From positions 248,001 through 312,000 of the forward strand of contig JABTUQ010000002.1 in assembly GCA_015075225.1 (NCBI GenBank): a DNA stretch of 64,000 nt. Direction: 5' to 3'. The position numbers and the translations under genes were made by a program. The notes under the pieces were generated by a model. The model worked only from the letters and a program-made list of their open reading frames with translations. It searched no databases and was not told the origin of the DNA. Origin of the DNA: Burkholderiales bacterium. Its GTDB lineage: Bacteria > Pseudomonadota > Gammaproteobacteria > Burkholderiales > Nitrosomonadaceae. Shown piece after piece: positions 12,240 to 21,241 of the stretch (the first letter of the stretch is position 1; each line of letters begins with the position of its first letter).

Positions 12240-12890
12240 TTATGATTCTTTTGTGCCGGTTATTTTGAAACGGCAATGTTTACCACCTCGCACAATACAT
12301 TCCGTATGCTCGATATCAGCCTTCAATAGATGTTGCAAAAAACTGATATCGAGTTGACAAAATTCATTGTGCTGTTGCGCAAGCTCCTGGTAAACACAGT
12401 TGTTTGCAACAATTTCCGCCTGATTTTCCGATAATTGGCGTAATTCGGTATCGTAGCCAAGTTCGCTCATGATGGTGATGGCTTCCTGAAGCTTGTCGTT
12501 GCGGGAAGTGTGTTGCTTGAGCCGGTGCTCCAGTCCGCTGGCCATTTCTTTTCCGAGTTCGATCAGACAGGTGTTGAGCTCATCCTCACCCATATTTTTG
12601 TCGATCCAGGAAAGCAGCAGCTTTGCCAGAAACGAATATCTTCTCTGGAATAGCTCCAGACCATTGGCTGTCAGCGTGTATATCCGGCCAGGCCGGCCGC
12701 CAGTGCTTTCTTGCAATGTGCTCTGGATAAAATTGCTGCTGCCCAGTTGAGTAAGATGCTGATTGACAGCATTGCGGGAAATGGCCAGCAGGCTGGATAG
12801 TTCCTCTACTGTCAATCCTTCCCGGTGGTGCAGCAGGGCGGTGAGCAGGGATTGCTGGCGTTCTCCTAATAATGACAAGGCCGATTTCAT
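12240..12890 (-). CDS. SufR-like winged-helix regulator with C-terminal cysteines
   Basis: A 216-residue regulator. A winged helix (LTVEELSSLLAISRNAVNQH, then GRPGRIYTLT) occupies residues ~24-75. The C-terminus has NNCVYQELAQQHNEFCQ, ECIVRGGKHCRF, a spacing of four cysteines like that of SufR-type repressors, which bind an iron-sulfur cluster. Cluster binding is inferred from the pattern only. It is divergent from two membrane-protein genes across a 106-bp region containing a promoter and the direct repeat TTTTAAC (12914-12920, 12941-12947), a plausible operator. Iron, oxygen or NO sensing is possible. Confidence 0.65.
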   Translation of the reverse strand: MKSALSLLGERQQSLLTALLHHREGLTVEELSSLLAISRNAVNQHLTQLGSSNFIQSTLQESTGGRPGRIYTLTANGLELFQRRYSFLAKLLLSWIDKNMGEDELNTCLIELGKEMASGLEHRLKQHTSRNDKLQEAITIMSELGYDTELRQLSENQAEIVANNCVYQELAQQHNEFCQLDISFLQHLLKADIEHTECIVRGGKHCRFKITGTKES

Positions 12891-12929
12891 GACATGAGAA
12901 AAATAAATTTAAGTTTTAACATATTTATA

Positions 12930-12959
12930 TTGCAAAAGTATTTTAACTTGCAGTATAGT
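12930..12959 (+). promoter_or_regulatory. Sigma-70-like promoter with TTTTAAC direct repeats
   Basis: TTGCAA at 12930-12935 and TATAGT at 12954-12959 are 18 bases apart, about 40 bases before the ATG at 12997. One TTTTAAC lies in the spacer and the other just upstream, 27 bases apart, consistent with control by the divergent regulator. Confidence 0.5.
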
Positions 12960-12996
12960 GAAACCCTCTTAATAAAAAAAGAAGGGGGTAACTAAA

Positions 12997-13335
12997 ATGT
13001 TGAATATATCGATTCTGATCTTTGCCATTGCTGCGTTGGGTGGTGTATTTCTGGCTTCCAGGGTATTTGCAGGCCAACTTGCTCCGTGGGCTGTTTCCAT
13101 TGTACATGCCCTGCTGGGTGCGGCTGGACTGGTGACGCTGATTCTGGTGGTCATGGGAGATTCTGGTAATGGCCGCCTTACTGCAGCACTGGGCTTACTG
13201 GTAGTCGCGGCATTGGGTGGGTTTTATCTTGCTTCGATCCATGCAAAAGGCACCGTAGTGCCGAAGACAATTGTCATTGTGCATGCAGGTGTGGCCGTTG
13301 CTGGTTTTCTTACGCTGTTGAGCGTGTTGTTATAA
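12997..13335 (+). CDS. Small four-helix membrane protein
   Basis: A 112-residue, almost wholly hydrophobic protein with about four helices arranged as two similar halves: GGVFLASR/VSIVHALLGAAGL and GGFYLASI/VIVHAGVAVAGF. This internal repeat suggests duplication of a two-helix unit. It has a good ribosome-binding site (GAAGGGGG). The function is unknown. It is co-oriented with the DUF2231 gene 22 bases downstream and divergent from the SufR-like regulator, which probably controls both. Confidence 0.7.
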   Translation: MLNISILIFAIAALGGVFLASRVFAGQLAPWAVSIVHALLGAAGLVTLILVVMGDSGNGRLTAALGLLVVAALGGFYLASIHAKGTVVPKTIVIVHAGVAVAGFLTLLSVLL

Positions 13336-13357
13336 ATTCCGGAAAGGAGATGCTGTT

Positions 13358-13777
13358 ATGAGACACCCCATTCATCCGATGCTGGTTCATTTCCCCGTCG
13401 CAACCTGGTTTATTTCGACTCTGGGAGATATTGCAAGCTTGTTTACCGGTGGGCAGGTAGGTTGGGTGGCTGGGGTGCTGCTCGCGATTGGTACCGTGAC
13501 TGCATTGCTTGCTATGGTGGCAGGTTTGATGGAGTTGGGGAAAATTGACCAGCAAAGCCCTGCCATGAAAATCGCCAATCAGCACATGATGTTGATGATG
13601 ACTAGTTGGTCGTTTTACGCGATCAGCCTGTTTTTGCGGCTGGAGGAAAATCATTTGATTCAGCCGGGCGCGATTGCAATCGCCTTGTCGGTTGCGGGAT
13701 TGATTACCCTGTGTATTGGGGGCTGGATGGGAGGCAAACTTGTCTATGAATACGGGGTGGGTATCCGTTCAAACTAA
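13358..13777 (+). CDS. DUF2231-type membrane protein
   Basis: A 139-residue protein beginning HPIHPMLVHFPVA, the histidine-rich signature of DUF2231, with about four membrane helices. Members often lie next to cytochrome or heme-related genes, but no reaction is established. The pattern (two His in HPIHP and one in LVHFP) would suit heme or metal binding, which is inference. It is second in a two-gene operon ended by a hairpin terminator at 13796-13841. Confidence 0.75.
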   Translation: MRHPIHPMLVHFPVATWFISTLGDIASLFTGGQVGWVAGVLLAIGTVTALLAMVAGLMELGKIDQQSPAMKIANQHMMLMMTSWSFYAISLFLRLEENHLIQPGAIAIALSVAGLITLCIGGWMGGKLVYEYGVGIRSN

Positions 13778-13795
13778 TCCTGATTAGTACAGCGG

Positions 13796-13841
13796 GCTGG
13801 TTGTGTGTTGTATAAAAGATGCTTGCAACCAGCTTGTTTTT
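13796..13841 (+). terminator. Rho-independent terminator after the DUF2231 gene
   Basis: GCTGGTTG (13796-13803) pairs with CAACCAGC (13826-13833), followed by TTGTTTTT. The hairpin lies 19 bases after the plus-strand stop, between convergent genes. Confidence 0.7.
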
Positions 13842-13854
13842 CGTAGTACCTGTT

Positions 13855-15342
13855 TCAGGTGATTGTGCTGTCGAGCCCTTTTTCGGCAATTTCTGCTGCC
13901 CGCATGAGCGCCCTGGCCTTATTACAAGTTTCAATCCATTCGTTTTGTGGAACGGAGTCAGCTACGATGCCGGCACCTGCCTGTACATGCAACATTCCAT
14001 CCTTGATGAGGCCGGTGCGGATGGCAATGGCCAGATCCATGTCGCCATTGAATCCAAGATAACCCACGGCACCAGCGTAAATGCCGCGTTTGGAAATTTC
14101 CAGTTCATCGATAATTTCCATCGCCCTGACCTTGGGTGCTCCGCTGACGGTGCCAGCAGGGAAGGTGGCGCGTAATACGTCGATGGCTGTCAAATCCGGC
14201 TTGAGTTTGCCTTCAACATTGGAAACAATGTGCATGACGTGCGAGTAATACTCTATCTGCATGTTTTCAGTGACTTTTACACTGCCCGTCCGGGCTACCC
14301 GGCCAATGTCGTTGCGCCCCAGGTCCATCAGCATGATGTGCTCCGCTCGCTCCTTGGGATCTGCCAGTAAGTCTGCAGCCAGCTCCAGATCGGCTTGCTT
14401 GTCCTGCCCGCGCGGACGGGTGCCGGCAATCGGGCGAACCGTGACTGTATCTTTTTCCAGTCTGACCAGAATTTCTGGTGAGGCGCCGACAATATGGAAA
14501 TCTCCCAGATGGTAATTGAACATGTAGGGAGAGGGGTTGAGGCTGCGTAGTGCGCGATACAGCGCCAGTGGCGAAGCGGAATAGGGCTTGCTGGTGCGTT
14601 GCGAGAGGACAACCTGCATGATGTCGCCTTCCAGGATGTAGCGCTTGGCTTTTTCTACAGCTGTAATGAAATCGGTTTCGGGAAATTCGCTGACAGCCGA
14701 TCCGGAGGGAGCAGGATGTTCAACCGGGATGGATAATGGTTCGCGCAGTTTGTGCAGTAAGTCCCGGAGGCGGTTCTTCCCTGTCTTGTAGGCGTTTTCT
14801 ACTGCTGGATCGGCATAGATAATCAGATATAGCTTGCCGGACAGGTTATCCATCACGACCAGTTCTTCCGAAAGCAACAGCAGGATATCCGGCGTTTTTA
14901 TCGTATCTGGCTTCGCATGCCCGGCCAGTCTTGGTTCAATGTAGCGCACGGTATCGTAGGAGAAATACCCGGCCAATCCACCATTGAAGCGGGGTAAACC
15001 GGCGTGTGGGGCCACTTTGAACCGGTCAAGAAAATGGCCGATAAAACCGAGCACATCGTTTGTGTCGGTTTCTTCTTCTGTTTTGTTGCCATTGATAACG
15101 CGGATATTGCTGGAGCAGGCTTCCAGCCGTTTTTTGGCTGGCAACCCGATAACCGAGTAACGCCCGAACCGTTCTCCTCCCACTACCGATTCCAGCAAAT
15201 ACGAATAAGGCTGGTTTGCCAGTTTGAGATAAACAGAAAGAGGTGTATCCAGATCAGCAAATGTCTCCAGAACCAGCGGGATACGGTTATATCCCTGTGC
15301 TGCCAGAGTGTTGAATTCACTTTCAGTTGCGCAATGATTCAT
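13855..15342 (-). CDS. trpE: Anthranilate synthase component I
   Basis: A 495-residue chorismate-utilising enzyme making anthranilate, the first step of tryptophan synthesis, with the glutaminase TrpG. The N-terminal regulatory part holds SYLLESV, which matches the family's Trp feedback site (L-L-E-S). The catalytic domain has [28 protein letters not shown] and a C-terminal GAGIVADS. trpG is not in the window. It is last in the minus-strand group rpe-gph-trpE, an order common in beta- and gammaproteobacteria. Confidence 0.97.
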   Translation of the reverse strand: MNHCATESEFNTLAAQGYNRIPLVLETFADLDTPLSVYLKLANQPYSYLLESVVGGERFGRYSVIGLPAKKRLEACSSNIRVINGNKTEEETDTNDVLGFIGHFLDRFKVAPHAGLPRFNGGLAGYFSYDTVRYIEPRLAGHAKPDTIKTPDILLLLSEELVVMDNLSGKLYLIIYADPAVENAYKTGKNRLRDLLHKLREPLSIPVEHPAPSGSAVSEFPETDFITAVEKAKRYILEGDIMQVVLSQRTSKPYSASPLALYRALRSLNPSPYMFNYHLGDFHIVGASPEILVRLEKDTVTVRPIAGTRPRGQDKQADLELAADLLADPKERAEHIMLMDLGRNDIGRVARTGSVKVTENMQIEYYSHVMHIVSNVEGKLKPDLTAIDVLRATFPAGTVSGAPKVRAMEIIDELEISKRGIYAGAVGYLGFNGDMDLAIAIRTGLIKDGMLHVQAGAGIVADSVPQNEWIETCNKARALMRAAEIAEKGLDSTIT

Positions 15343-15452
15343 AGAAAGCAGTTATTGCTGAAACGGTTGGATTGATGGAGTGAAACCTTGCCGGCAGGCT
15401 TGTTACGCGGTTTGCAGTTCCACCCCGAAGGCGTTTTGCCGTTACATACCAG

Positions 15453-16177
15453 TCAAGCATCATGCAGATAGGTGATCAACCGGGTGGCATCTACAATGGT
15501 ATCCACGACTGCATCACAATCGAGCGTGCGTACATCATGTCCTTCGTTGTAGCCATAAGGCACGCAGAAGATATGACAGCCTGCCGCACGTGCAGCAATG
15601 GCATCATTCAGTGAATCGCCAATCAGCAACGCTGATCTGGGCGTTATACCGAAATGTTGGCAGGCGTGCAGCAATGGGAGCGGATCCGGCTTTCTTTTTG
15701 GCAGGCTGTCGCCTGACAATACCAGTTCGAAATAATCCAGCAACCCGGTTTTGCGCAGTAATGGCAAGGTGAAGATTTCAGTTTTGTTGGTGATGCATAC
15801 CAGCCGGAAACCCTCTTCCCCGAGCCGATCAGGTCCTTCTATCACGCCCGGGTAGGGGCGGGTATGTGTACATGCAGATTTTCTGCATAACAACGCTCAT
15901 AGATTGGTAAAGCCTGTTCGAAGAGCTCCGGATCCGGCTCGCCATCCGGGTTGTTGGTCAGTGTGCGCTTGACGAGCTTGGGCACACCCTTGCCAATGAA
16001 TGTTTGTATGGTAGATGCCGGTAACTCCGTCATACGCAGTTCGCGTAGCATTTCATTGGCGGCCAGTGCCAGATCCTGTGCGGTATCTAGCAAGGTGCCA
16101 TCCAGATCAATGATAACGGCCTTGAGTGATAGCGGAAATGAGGTTGATCCGGATGTTTGAGGAGTGGTTTGAATCAT
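15453..16177 (-). pseudogene. gph: Phosphoglycolate phosphatase, one-base frameshift
   Basis: A HAD-superfamily hydrolase that removes 2-phosphoglycolate. The N-terminal part from ATG 16177 has the HAD motif DLDGTLLDTA. The frame breaks near 15855, after ENLHVH. The other frame continues THTRPYPGVIEG, then CITNK and GDSLNDAIAARAAGC (motif IV). The change of frame equals one missing base. The corrected protein is about 241 residues, normal for Gph. It starts 19 bases after rpe. Given the other indels here, a sequencing error is more likely than true loss. Confidence 0.88.
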
Positions 16178-16196
16178 GGAAATAACCGTCTGCAGA

Positions 16197-16877
16197 TCAG
16201 GCAACTTTCGCCAGTTCGGCGCGCATGGCGGCAATGACGCTGTCGTAGCGATGCGGATCACTATCCTTGCCTGCGCCATAGATGGCCGAGCCGGCAACAA
16301 AGGTATCAGCACCAGCACGGGCAATTTCTGCTATGTTGTCCACTTTCACGCCGCCGTCGATTTCCAGCAGAATGTCACGGCCGCTTGCATTGATACGTTC
16401 TCTTGTCAGCCGCAGTTTGTTCAGTGCTTCCGGAATGAAGGCTTGTCCGCCAAAACCGGGATTGACCGACATGATCAGGATCAGGTCAAGTTTGTCGATC
16501 ACGTGATCGAGGTATGAAAGCGGGGTGGCTGGGTTGAAAACCATTCCTGCCTTGCACCCTTGTTCTTTGATGAGCCCGATGGTGCGATCAATATGGCGCG
16601 ATGCTTCCGGATGAAATGAAATGATATTGGCGCCTGCCTTGGCAAAATCCGGGATGATGCGGTCAACCGGTTCCACCATCAGATGCACATCAATCATTGC
16701 CTTGGTCAGGGGGCGGATCGCTTCGCACACCAGCGGTCCGATCGTCAGATTGGGAACGTAATGGTTGTCCATGACATCAAAGTGAATGATATCTGCGCCG
16801 GAATCCAGGACTTGTGTGATTTCTTCGCCCAGTCTGGCAAAATTAGCGGAAAGAATGCTTGGTGCGATGCGGTACAT
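16197..16877 (-). CDS. rpe: Ribulose-phosphate 3-epimerase
   Basis: A 226-residue TIM-barrel enzyme that interconverts ribulose-5-P and xylulose-5-P in the pentose phosphate and Calvin pathways. Visible motifs are [15 protein letters not shown] at the N-terminus, [14 protein letters not shown] and DVHLMV (metal and catalytic residues), [10 protein letters not shown] and EIDGGV. It is first in rpe-gph-trpE. In an autotroph this pairing fits Calvin-cycle flux plus photorespiratory-type phosphoglycolate removal. Confidence 0.97.
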   Translation of the reverse strand: MYRIAPSILSANFARLGEEITQVLDSGADIIHFDVMDNHYVPNLTIGPLVCEAIRPLTKAMIDVHLMVEPVDRIIPDFAKAGANIISFHPEASRHIDRTIGLIKEQGCKAGMVFNPATPLSYLDHVIDKLDLILIMSVNPGFGGQAFIPEALNKLRLTRERINASGRDILLEIDGGVKVDNIAEIARAGADTFVAGSAIYGAGKDSDPHRYDSVIAAMRAELAKVA

Positions 16878-17036
16878 GATCTAGCCTCATAAGGAAATTC
16901 CACATTTTAACCATAAATGGAAACGGAGAGTGAATAATGCTTTTGAATATGTACCGGGTTTCCGGCATCCGCAAGAAGGGAGGTAATGCGGCTGGTTGCG
17001 TGGCTTCCTGCATGATTCCTGTGGGAATCCGTTGAT

Positions 17037-18365
17037 ATGACTTCAATTCGGACTTTTATCGATCGCAGAAAGCGGTTGCTGTCAAAAATGCGGCAAGGTG
17101 TGGCCGTCATTGCCACCGCTCCGGAAAGATACCGCAACCGGGATACGCATTATCCCTATCGTTTCGATAGTTATTTTTACTATCTGACAGGGTTCAGCGA
17201 GCCCGAGGCAGTTCTGGTACTGATTGCAACCGGTGATGAAAATACATCGCAGCAAATCCTGTTTTGTCGTGACAAGGATGTGGAGCGTGAAACTTGGGAT
17301 GGATTCCGTTATGGTCCGGAAGCCGCGCGAGAAGCATTTGGTTTCGATGCAGCGCATTCCATTATCCGGCTTGATGAGCTGGCTGGCGAGTTGCTGGCGA
17401 ATCAGCCCGTGGTATTTCACGCATTTGGCCAGGATGTTTCCTGGGATCAGCGTGTGGTGGGATGGATCAATCGCGTGCGTGAGCAGGTTAGAAAAGGTGT
17501 TTCAGCTCCAGCCGGAATACAGGATATCCGTTACCTGCTGGATGAAATGCGCCTGATCAAGGATGGCAGCGAACTGGCAATTATGCGTGAAGCTGCCCGT
17601 ATTTCAGCCGAAGCGCACAAACGCGCCATGCGGGCGACTCGTCCCGGTAAATACGAATATGAAATAGAAGCCGAGCTGCTTTATGAATTCCGCCGTCAGG
17701 GTGCCGAGGCGCCTGCCTATACGTCGATCGTGGCGGGTGGTGCAAATGCATGCGTGCTGCATTACATCCAGAATAACGCACCGCTGCAGGCAGGAGATCT
17801 GCTGTTGATTGATGCCGCCTGTGAACTGCACGGCTACGCTGCCGACATTACGCGCACCTTTCCGATCAATGGCCGGTTTTCTGCCGCGCAAAAAGATGTT
17901 TACCAGCTGGTGCTCGCAGCACAGGCTGCTGCAATCGAGACAGTCAGGCCCGGCAGCGACTGGGATGCACCGCATCAGGCTGCCTTGCGCGTGCTGGTGC
18001 AGGGCTTCATTGATTTGAATTTATGCCAGGGCAGTCCGGATGCAGTGATCGAAACGGAATCCTACAAGCGTTTTTACATGCACCGGACCGGGCATTGGCT
18101 GGGACTGGATGTGCATGATGCTGGCGAATACAAACAGGCTGGCCAGTGGCGTAATCTGGTTTCCGGGATGACGCTGACTGTCGAGCCGGGTTGCTACATC
18201 CGTCCTGCAGAAGATATTCCGGAACATTTCTGGAATATCGGTATAAGAATTGAAGATGATGTGGCGGTGACACCGAATGGCCATGAAGTGCTCACTGGCG
18301 CAGTACCCAAACAAGTGGCTGAAATAGAGGAGTGGATGCAATGTACGACGATTTCAGAAAAATAA
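17037..18365 (+). CDS. pepP: Xaa-Pro aminopeptidase
   Basis: A 442-residue M24 metallopeptidase that removes N-terminal residues before proline. The N-terminal creatinase-like domain has RYRNRDTHYPYRFDSYFYYL. The pita-bread domain supplies the metal ligands: Asp in LLIDAACE and ADITRTFP, His in HRTGHWLGLDVHD, Glu in VEPGCY and RIEDD. The next gene starts inside its last codons in another frame. It is divergent from rpe. Confidence 0.95.
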   Translation: MTSIRTFIDRRKRLLSKMRQGVAVIATAPERYRNRDTHYPYRFDSYFYYLTGFSEPEAVLVLIATGDENTSQQILFCRDKDVERETWDGFRYGPEAAREAFGFDAAHSIIRLDELAGELLANQPVVFHAFGQDVSWDQRVVGWINRVREQVRKGVSAPAGIQDIRYLLDEMRLIKDGSELAIMREAARISAEAHKRAMRATRPGKYEYEIEAELLYEFRRQGAEAPAYTSIVAGGANACVLHYIQNNAPLQAGDLLLIDAACELHGYAADITRTFPINGRFSAAQKDVYQLVLAAQAAAIETVRPGSDWDAPHQAALRVLVQGFIDLNLCQGSPDAVIETESYKRFYMHRTGHWLGLDVHDAGEYKQAGQWRNLVSGMTLTVEPGCYIRPAEDIPEHFWNIGIRIEDDVAVTPNGHEVLTGAVPKQVAEIEEWMQCTTISEK

Positions 18366-18685
18366 TTATCAGGCGGATTGTTTATGGTAACCAGACCAAT
18401 CCAGCGGATGAGCCGTTGAATTCATCACCAGCCAACCGGTGGATGTTTTACCTTACCCTCATCCCGGTTGTGGCGGTGGTTGTCGTTCTGGGTGCTTTCT
18501 TTTTTTCAATCGTGCTGGCGTTGTTTGCGGTGGTAGCAGCCGGAGTGGGTGCACGGTTATGGTGGTTGCGGCGTAAATTCCGGCAAGAGATGTCTGCTGC
18601 GGCTGAACAAAACAACGCAATGATCGAAGACGCGGAAATCATTGAAATTCGTGAAGATGATAAAAACGACCGCAAACATCGTTAA
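18341..18685 (+). CDS. Small two-helix membrane protein
   Basis: A 114-residue protein. The ATG at 18341 is preferred because GAGGAG ends eight bases upstream; a GTG nine bases earlier is in frame. Two adjacent hydrophobic helices (residues ~33-75) are followed by WWLRRKFRQEM and an acidic tail (EDAEIIEIREDDKND). It overlaps the end of pepP, so it is co-transcribed. It was not recognised beyond membrane topology. Confidence 0.65.
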   Translation: MYDDFRKIIIRRIVYGNQTNPADEPLNSSPANRWMFYLTLIPVVAVVVVLGAFFFSIVLALFAVVAAGVGARLWWLRRKFRQEMSAAAEQNNAMIEDAEIIEIREDDKNDRKHR

Positions 18686-18825
18686 GAAACCTCTGAAAAA
18701 CATCAGCGAGGCAATTAGTTCAAGGTAAAAATCAGCAAAAAATCGGGGTTTATACGTAATTAATGAGCATTTTGAGCCGATTTTCAACGAAGAAATGACA
18801 ACGCAGGTAATTTTTCAGAGATTCC
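18686..18825 (-). repeat. MITE-like repeat, copy R1 (140 bp)
   Basis: Begins GAAACCTCTGAAAAA and ends TTTTTCAGAGATTCC, i.e. terminal inverted repeats. Its reverse complement matches 19391-19582 over most of its length. It has no coding capacity. It starts right after the stop codon of the preceding gene. Confidence 0.8.
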
Positions 18826-18850
18826 CTAAACTTCATTCGCCAGGGTTGCC

Positions 18851-19369
18851 ATGCGCAAATTCATAGCATTCATTCTGTTTTCTGCGGCAGGTACATCCGC
18901 CTGGTGTGCAGACACCATCCGGCCGGGGTTGTGGGAGGTAACCACCCGGTCGGATCTGCTCGGACTGGCAGCACATGTTCCATCCGATCAAATGCAGCAG
19001 ATCACCAGCCTTGCCAGGCAGTACGGATTGAAAATGCCCCGTATCCGGGATGGCGCTGCCATTTCGAAGGTGTGCATCACTCCGGAGATGGCACAACAGG
19101 ATATTCCCTCCCGCTTATATGAAAACCAGTCCGGCTGTGCTGTCGTCAATGGCAGTCGGTCCGGGAATCACTATCAGGTGGAGCTGGTCTGCGATCATCC
19201 CCGTTTCAAAGGGAATGGCCGCGCAGAAGGTGTTTTTTCCACGCCGGAGCATTTCACCGGGAAAACAGAGTTCAACAGCACGGTTCAGGGCGCACCGCTG
19301 TATGTGTATGCCGAAACGAGTGGCCGGTGGGTTGGCGCACAGTGTGAGGTAACGCAGCCGGTACGATAA
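18851..19369 (+). CDS. DUF3617 periplasmic protein
   Basis: A 172-residue exported protein. A signal peptide (residues 1-20, ending SAWCA) is followed by IRPGLWEVTTR, the hallmark of DUF3617, and four further cysteines (KVCIT, SGCAV, ELVCDHP, AQCEV) that could form two disulfides. The function is unknown. The gene is bracketed by two copies of one repeat in opposite orientation (R1 and R2). Confidence 0.8.
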   Translation: MRKFIAFILFSAAGTSAWCADTIRPGLWEVTTRSDLLGLAAHVPSDQMQQITSLARQYGLKMPRIRDGAAISKVCITPEMAQQDIPSRLYENQSGCAVVNGSRSGNHYQVELVCDHPRFKGNGRAEGVFSTPEHFTGKTEFNSTVQGAPLYVYAETSGRWVGAQCEVTQPVR

Positions 19370-19390
19370 GCGATGGCTGCGTTGATTGAA

Positions 19391-19582
19391 GGAACCTCTG
19401 AAAAACTACCTACATTGTCATTTCTTCGTTGAAAATCGGCTCAGGATGCTCATTTATTACGTATAAACTCCGCTTTTTACTCCTCGCCCTACGGGCCAGC
19501 CTTACGGCTTTCGCTGCGTTTTACTTGCATCGCCGATTTTTGCCTTGAACTGACTACCTTGCTGATGTTCCCCAGAGGCTCC
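19391..19582 (+). repeat. MITE-like repeat, copy R2 (192 bp)
   Basis: Starts GGAACCTCTGAAAAA and ends CCCCAGAGGCTCC. It shares with R1 (reversed) the blocks TTGTCATTTCTTCGTTGAAA, AATCGGCTCA and ATTACGTATAAA. It holds an extra GC-rich segment of about 50 bp (near 19482-19532) missing from R1. The remaining bases to 19732 show nothing recognisable. Confidence 0.8.
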
Positions 19583-19732
19583 TGAGCATTTCTCACCAAC
19601 CCGGCTCCAGATTTGAAAAAATCTGCCGGGCCGGATCAAATCTGTATGCGATTCACCACCCGGCCTGGAAGAGACAATTCACGGAGCAAAGATAAAGGCC
19701 GGTTTGCGCTGGGCTTGAATCAGCATCATGGC

Positions 19733-21013
19733 CTAATTGGAGGGTATCCGGAGATGTGGATAGGGAGAAGGGGTTCCGGGTGGAACCAATGGATCATTGC
19801 CCCAGTCGGGATAGTTGTCTGTCAGCGTGTTCATGAACGCGATCAGAGCAGTTCTTTCCCCGGCTGACAGATTCAGATTGCCGAATTTGTCACTGACGTT
19901 TTGCTCGATTTCGGGCAGTGGCCAGCATTGCGAGGGGAAGCGCGGTGAGGTGTTGTCGCAATCATGTGGCAATACGTCGCGTGTATTGTAAAAATGCACG
20001 ATCATTTGCAGGGATGCAAAAACACCGTTATGTCCATAAGGCGGTGTTATCGCCACATTACGCAAAGACATGACCTTATGTTTGCCGATTTGCAGGCCTT
20101 GTTTGTCCTGCTTCTGGATATCTGCCCGCCCGCCAAGACCCAGATCGGGTTCAGGTAATCCCGGAATTTTCATGTTGCGGGGCGCACCGATATTTATGTA
20201 GCTAAAGTTGGTAAACAAAGGTGGGACTGCGATATTTCCTTTTTTATCGAGAGTGCTATCCACGGTATGACAAACAGCACAATTGCCCTTTAGCGGATCC
20301 TTGAAAAGATCGAATCCTTGTTGTTCGACTGGAGTGAACGTCGTTATCCCGGTCAGAACATAATCAAACTTTGAATTGAATTTACTGAATGACTGGTCTC
20401 GTTCGAACGCGGCTATAGCCTGGGCCATGCTTTGAAAAACCTTTTCGATCATTCTGTCCGATTGATTCTTGAGCGGCAGTGAAATGCCGTAAATTTTTCT
20501 GAACAGCTTGCGATAGGTGGTGTTTTCACTCAAGCGATTAACAACGTCACTCGCGTTGGGCATGGCCATTTCGACCGGATTCAGGAAAGGTTCCTTCGCT
20601 TGCGCCGCCAGATCTTTGGCGCGGCCGTTCCAGAAAAATCCGCCAAAATAGGCATTCAGATTTTTATCCCATTTGAATTTCGGGCTGAAGGCGGCATAGC
20701 CAACACTGGGTGTATTCAGTGTGCCGTTGAAGGGTAGGCCGGTTCCGGGATCAATATCGGAACCATTCGATACGGGAGAACCTTTGGCGATATTGTCAGG
20801 ATCGACGAAACCCGGCACCAACGGCAATCCTGGTTTTGCGACAGGGCTCAGGCTATGACAGGTTTCGCATGACTGATTTCTGTTCAGGGATAAATCCTTA
20901 TCCTTGAAAAGCAGCTCTCCAAGCATGATTTCTTCAGCCTGTGTCACTTTTCCATCATCTGCAAAATTCAAACCTGTGTAGGACAGTATCAAAATAAAAA
21001 GAATTTTTTTCAT
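19733..21013 (-). CDS. Di-heme cytochrome c peroxidase / MauG-family protein
   Basis: A periplasmic di-heme c-type protein of 426 residues. The start at 21013 is chosen because it gives a signal peptide (MKKILFILILSYTGLNFA) after a GAGGTT ribosome-binding site; the open frame runs further upstream without signal character. The two heme sites are CETCH near residue 50 and CAVCH near 246. Further family blocks are WNGRAKDLAAQA, NPVEM, LRNVAITPPYGHNG and GERTALIAFM. It reduces H2O2 using c-type cytochromes, or may be a MauG-type oxidase. It is divergent from tal. Confidence 0.87.
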   Translation of the reverse strand: MKKILFILILSYTGLNFADDGKVTQAEEIMLGELLFKDKDLSLNRNQSCETCHSLSPVAKPGLPLVPGFVDPDNIAKGSPVSNGSDIDPGTGLPFNGTLNTPSVGYAAFSPKFKWDKNLNAYFGGFFWNGRAKDLAAQAKEPFLNPVEMAMPNASDVVNRLSENTTYRKLFRKIYGISLPLKNQSDRMIEKVFQSMAQAIAAFERDQSFSKFNSKFDYVLTGITTFTPVEQQGFDLFKDPLKGNCAVCHTVDSTLDKKGNIAVPPLFTNFSYINIGAPRNMKIPGLPEPDLGLGGRADIQKQDKQGLQIGKHKVMSLRNVAITPPYGHNGVFASLQMIVHFYNTRDVLPHDCDNTSPRFPSQCWPLPEIEQNVSDKFGNLNLSAGERTALIAFMNTLTDNYPDWGNDPLVPPGTPSPYPHLRIPSN

Positions 21014-21241
21014 GGATTCAATAACCTCTTGCTGGGGTAGTAATTTCGCGCGCATTATCCGGATAACAAGGGGAAATGAGAATGCGGCAAATTGTCGCAG
21101 GAGGCGGGACTGGCAATCTGCTGCTGGAATTCGATGTTTATCATCCCGGGCGAGGCTGGACGTAAGCCGTTGCCGATGCGCGTATACTGGACATTGCTGA
21201 CAGCAACCAATTGGCCCGGTTGATTTTTCAAGGAGCAAATC

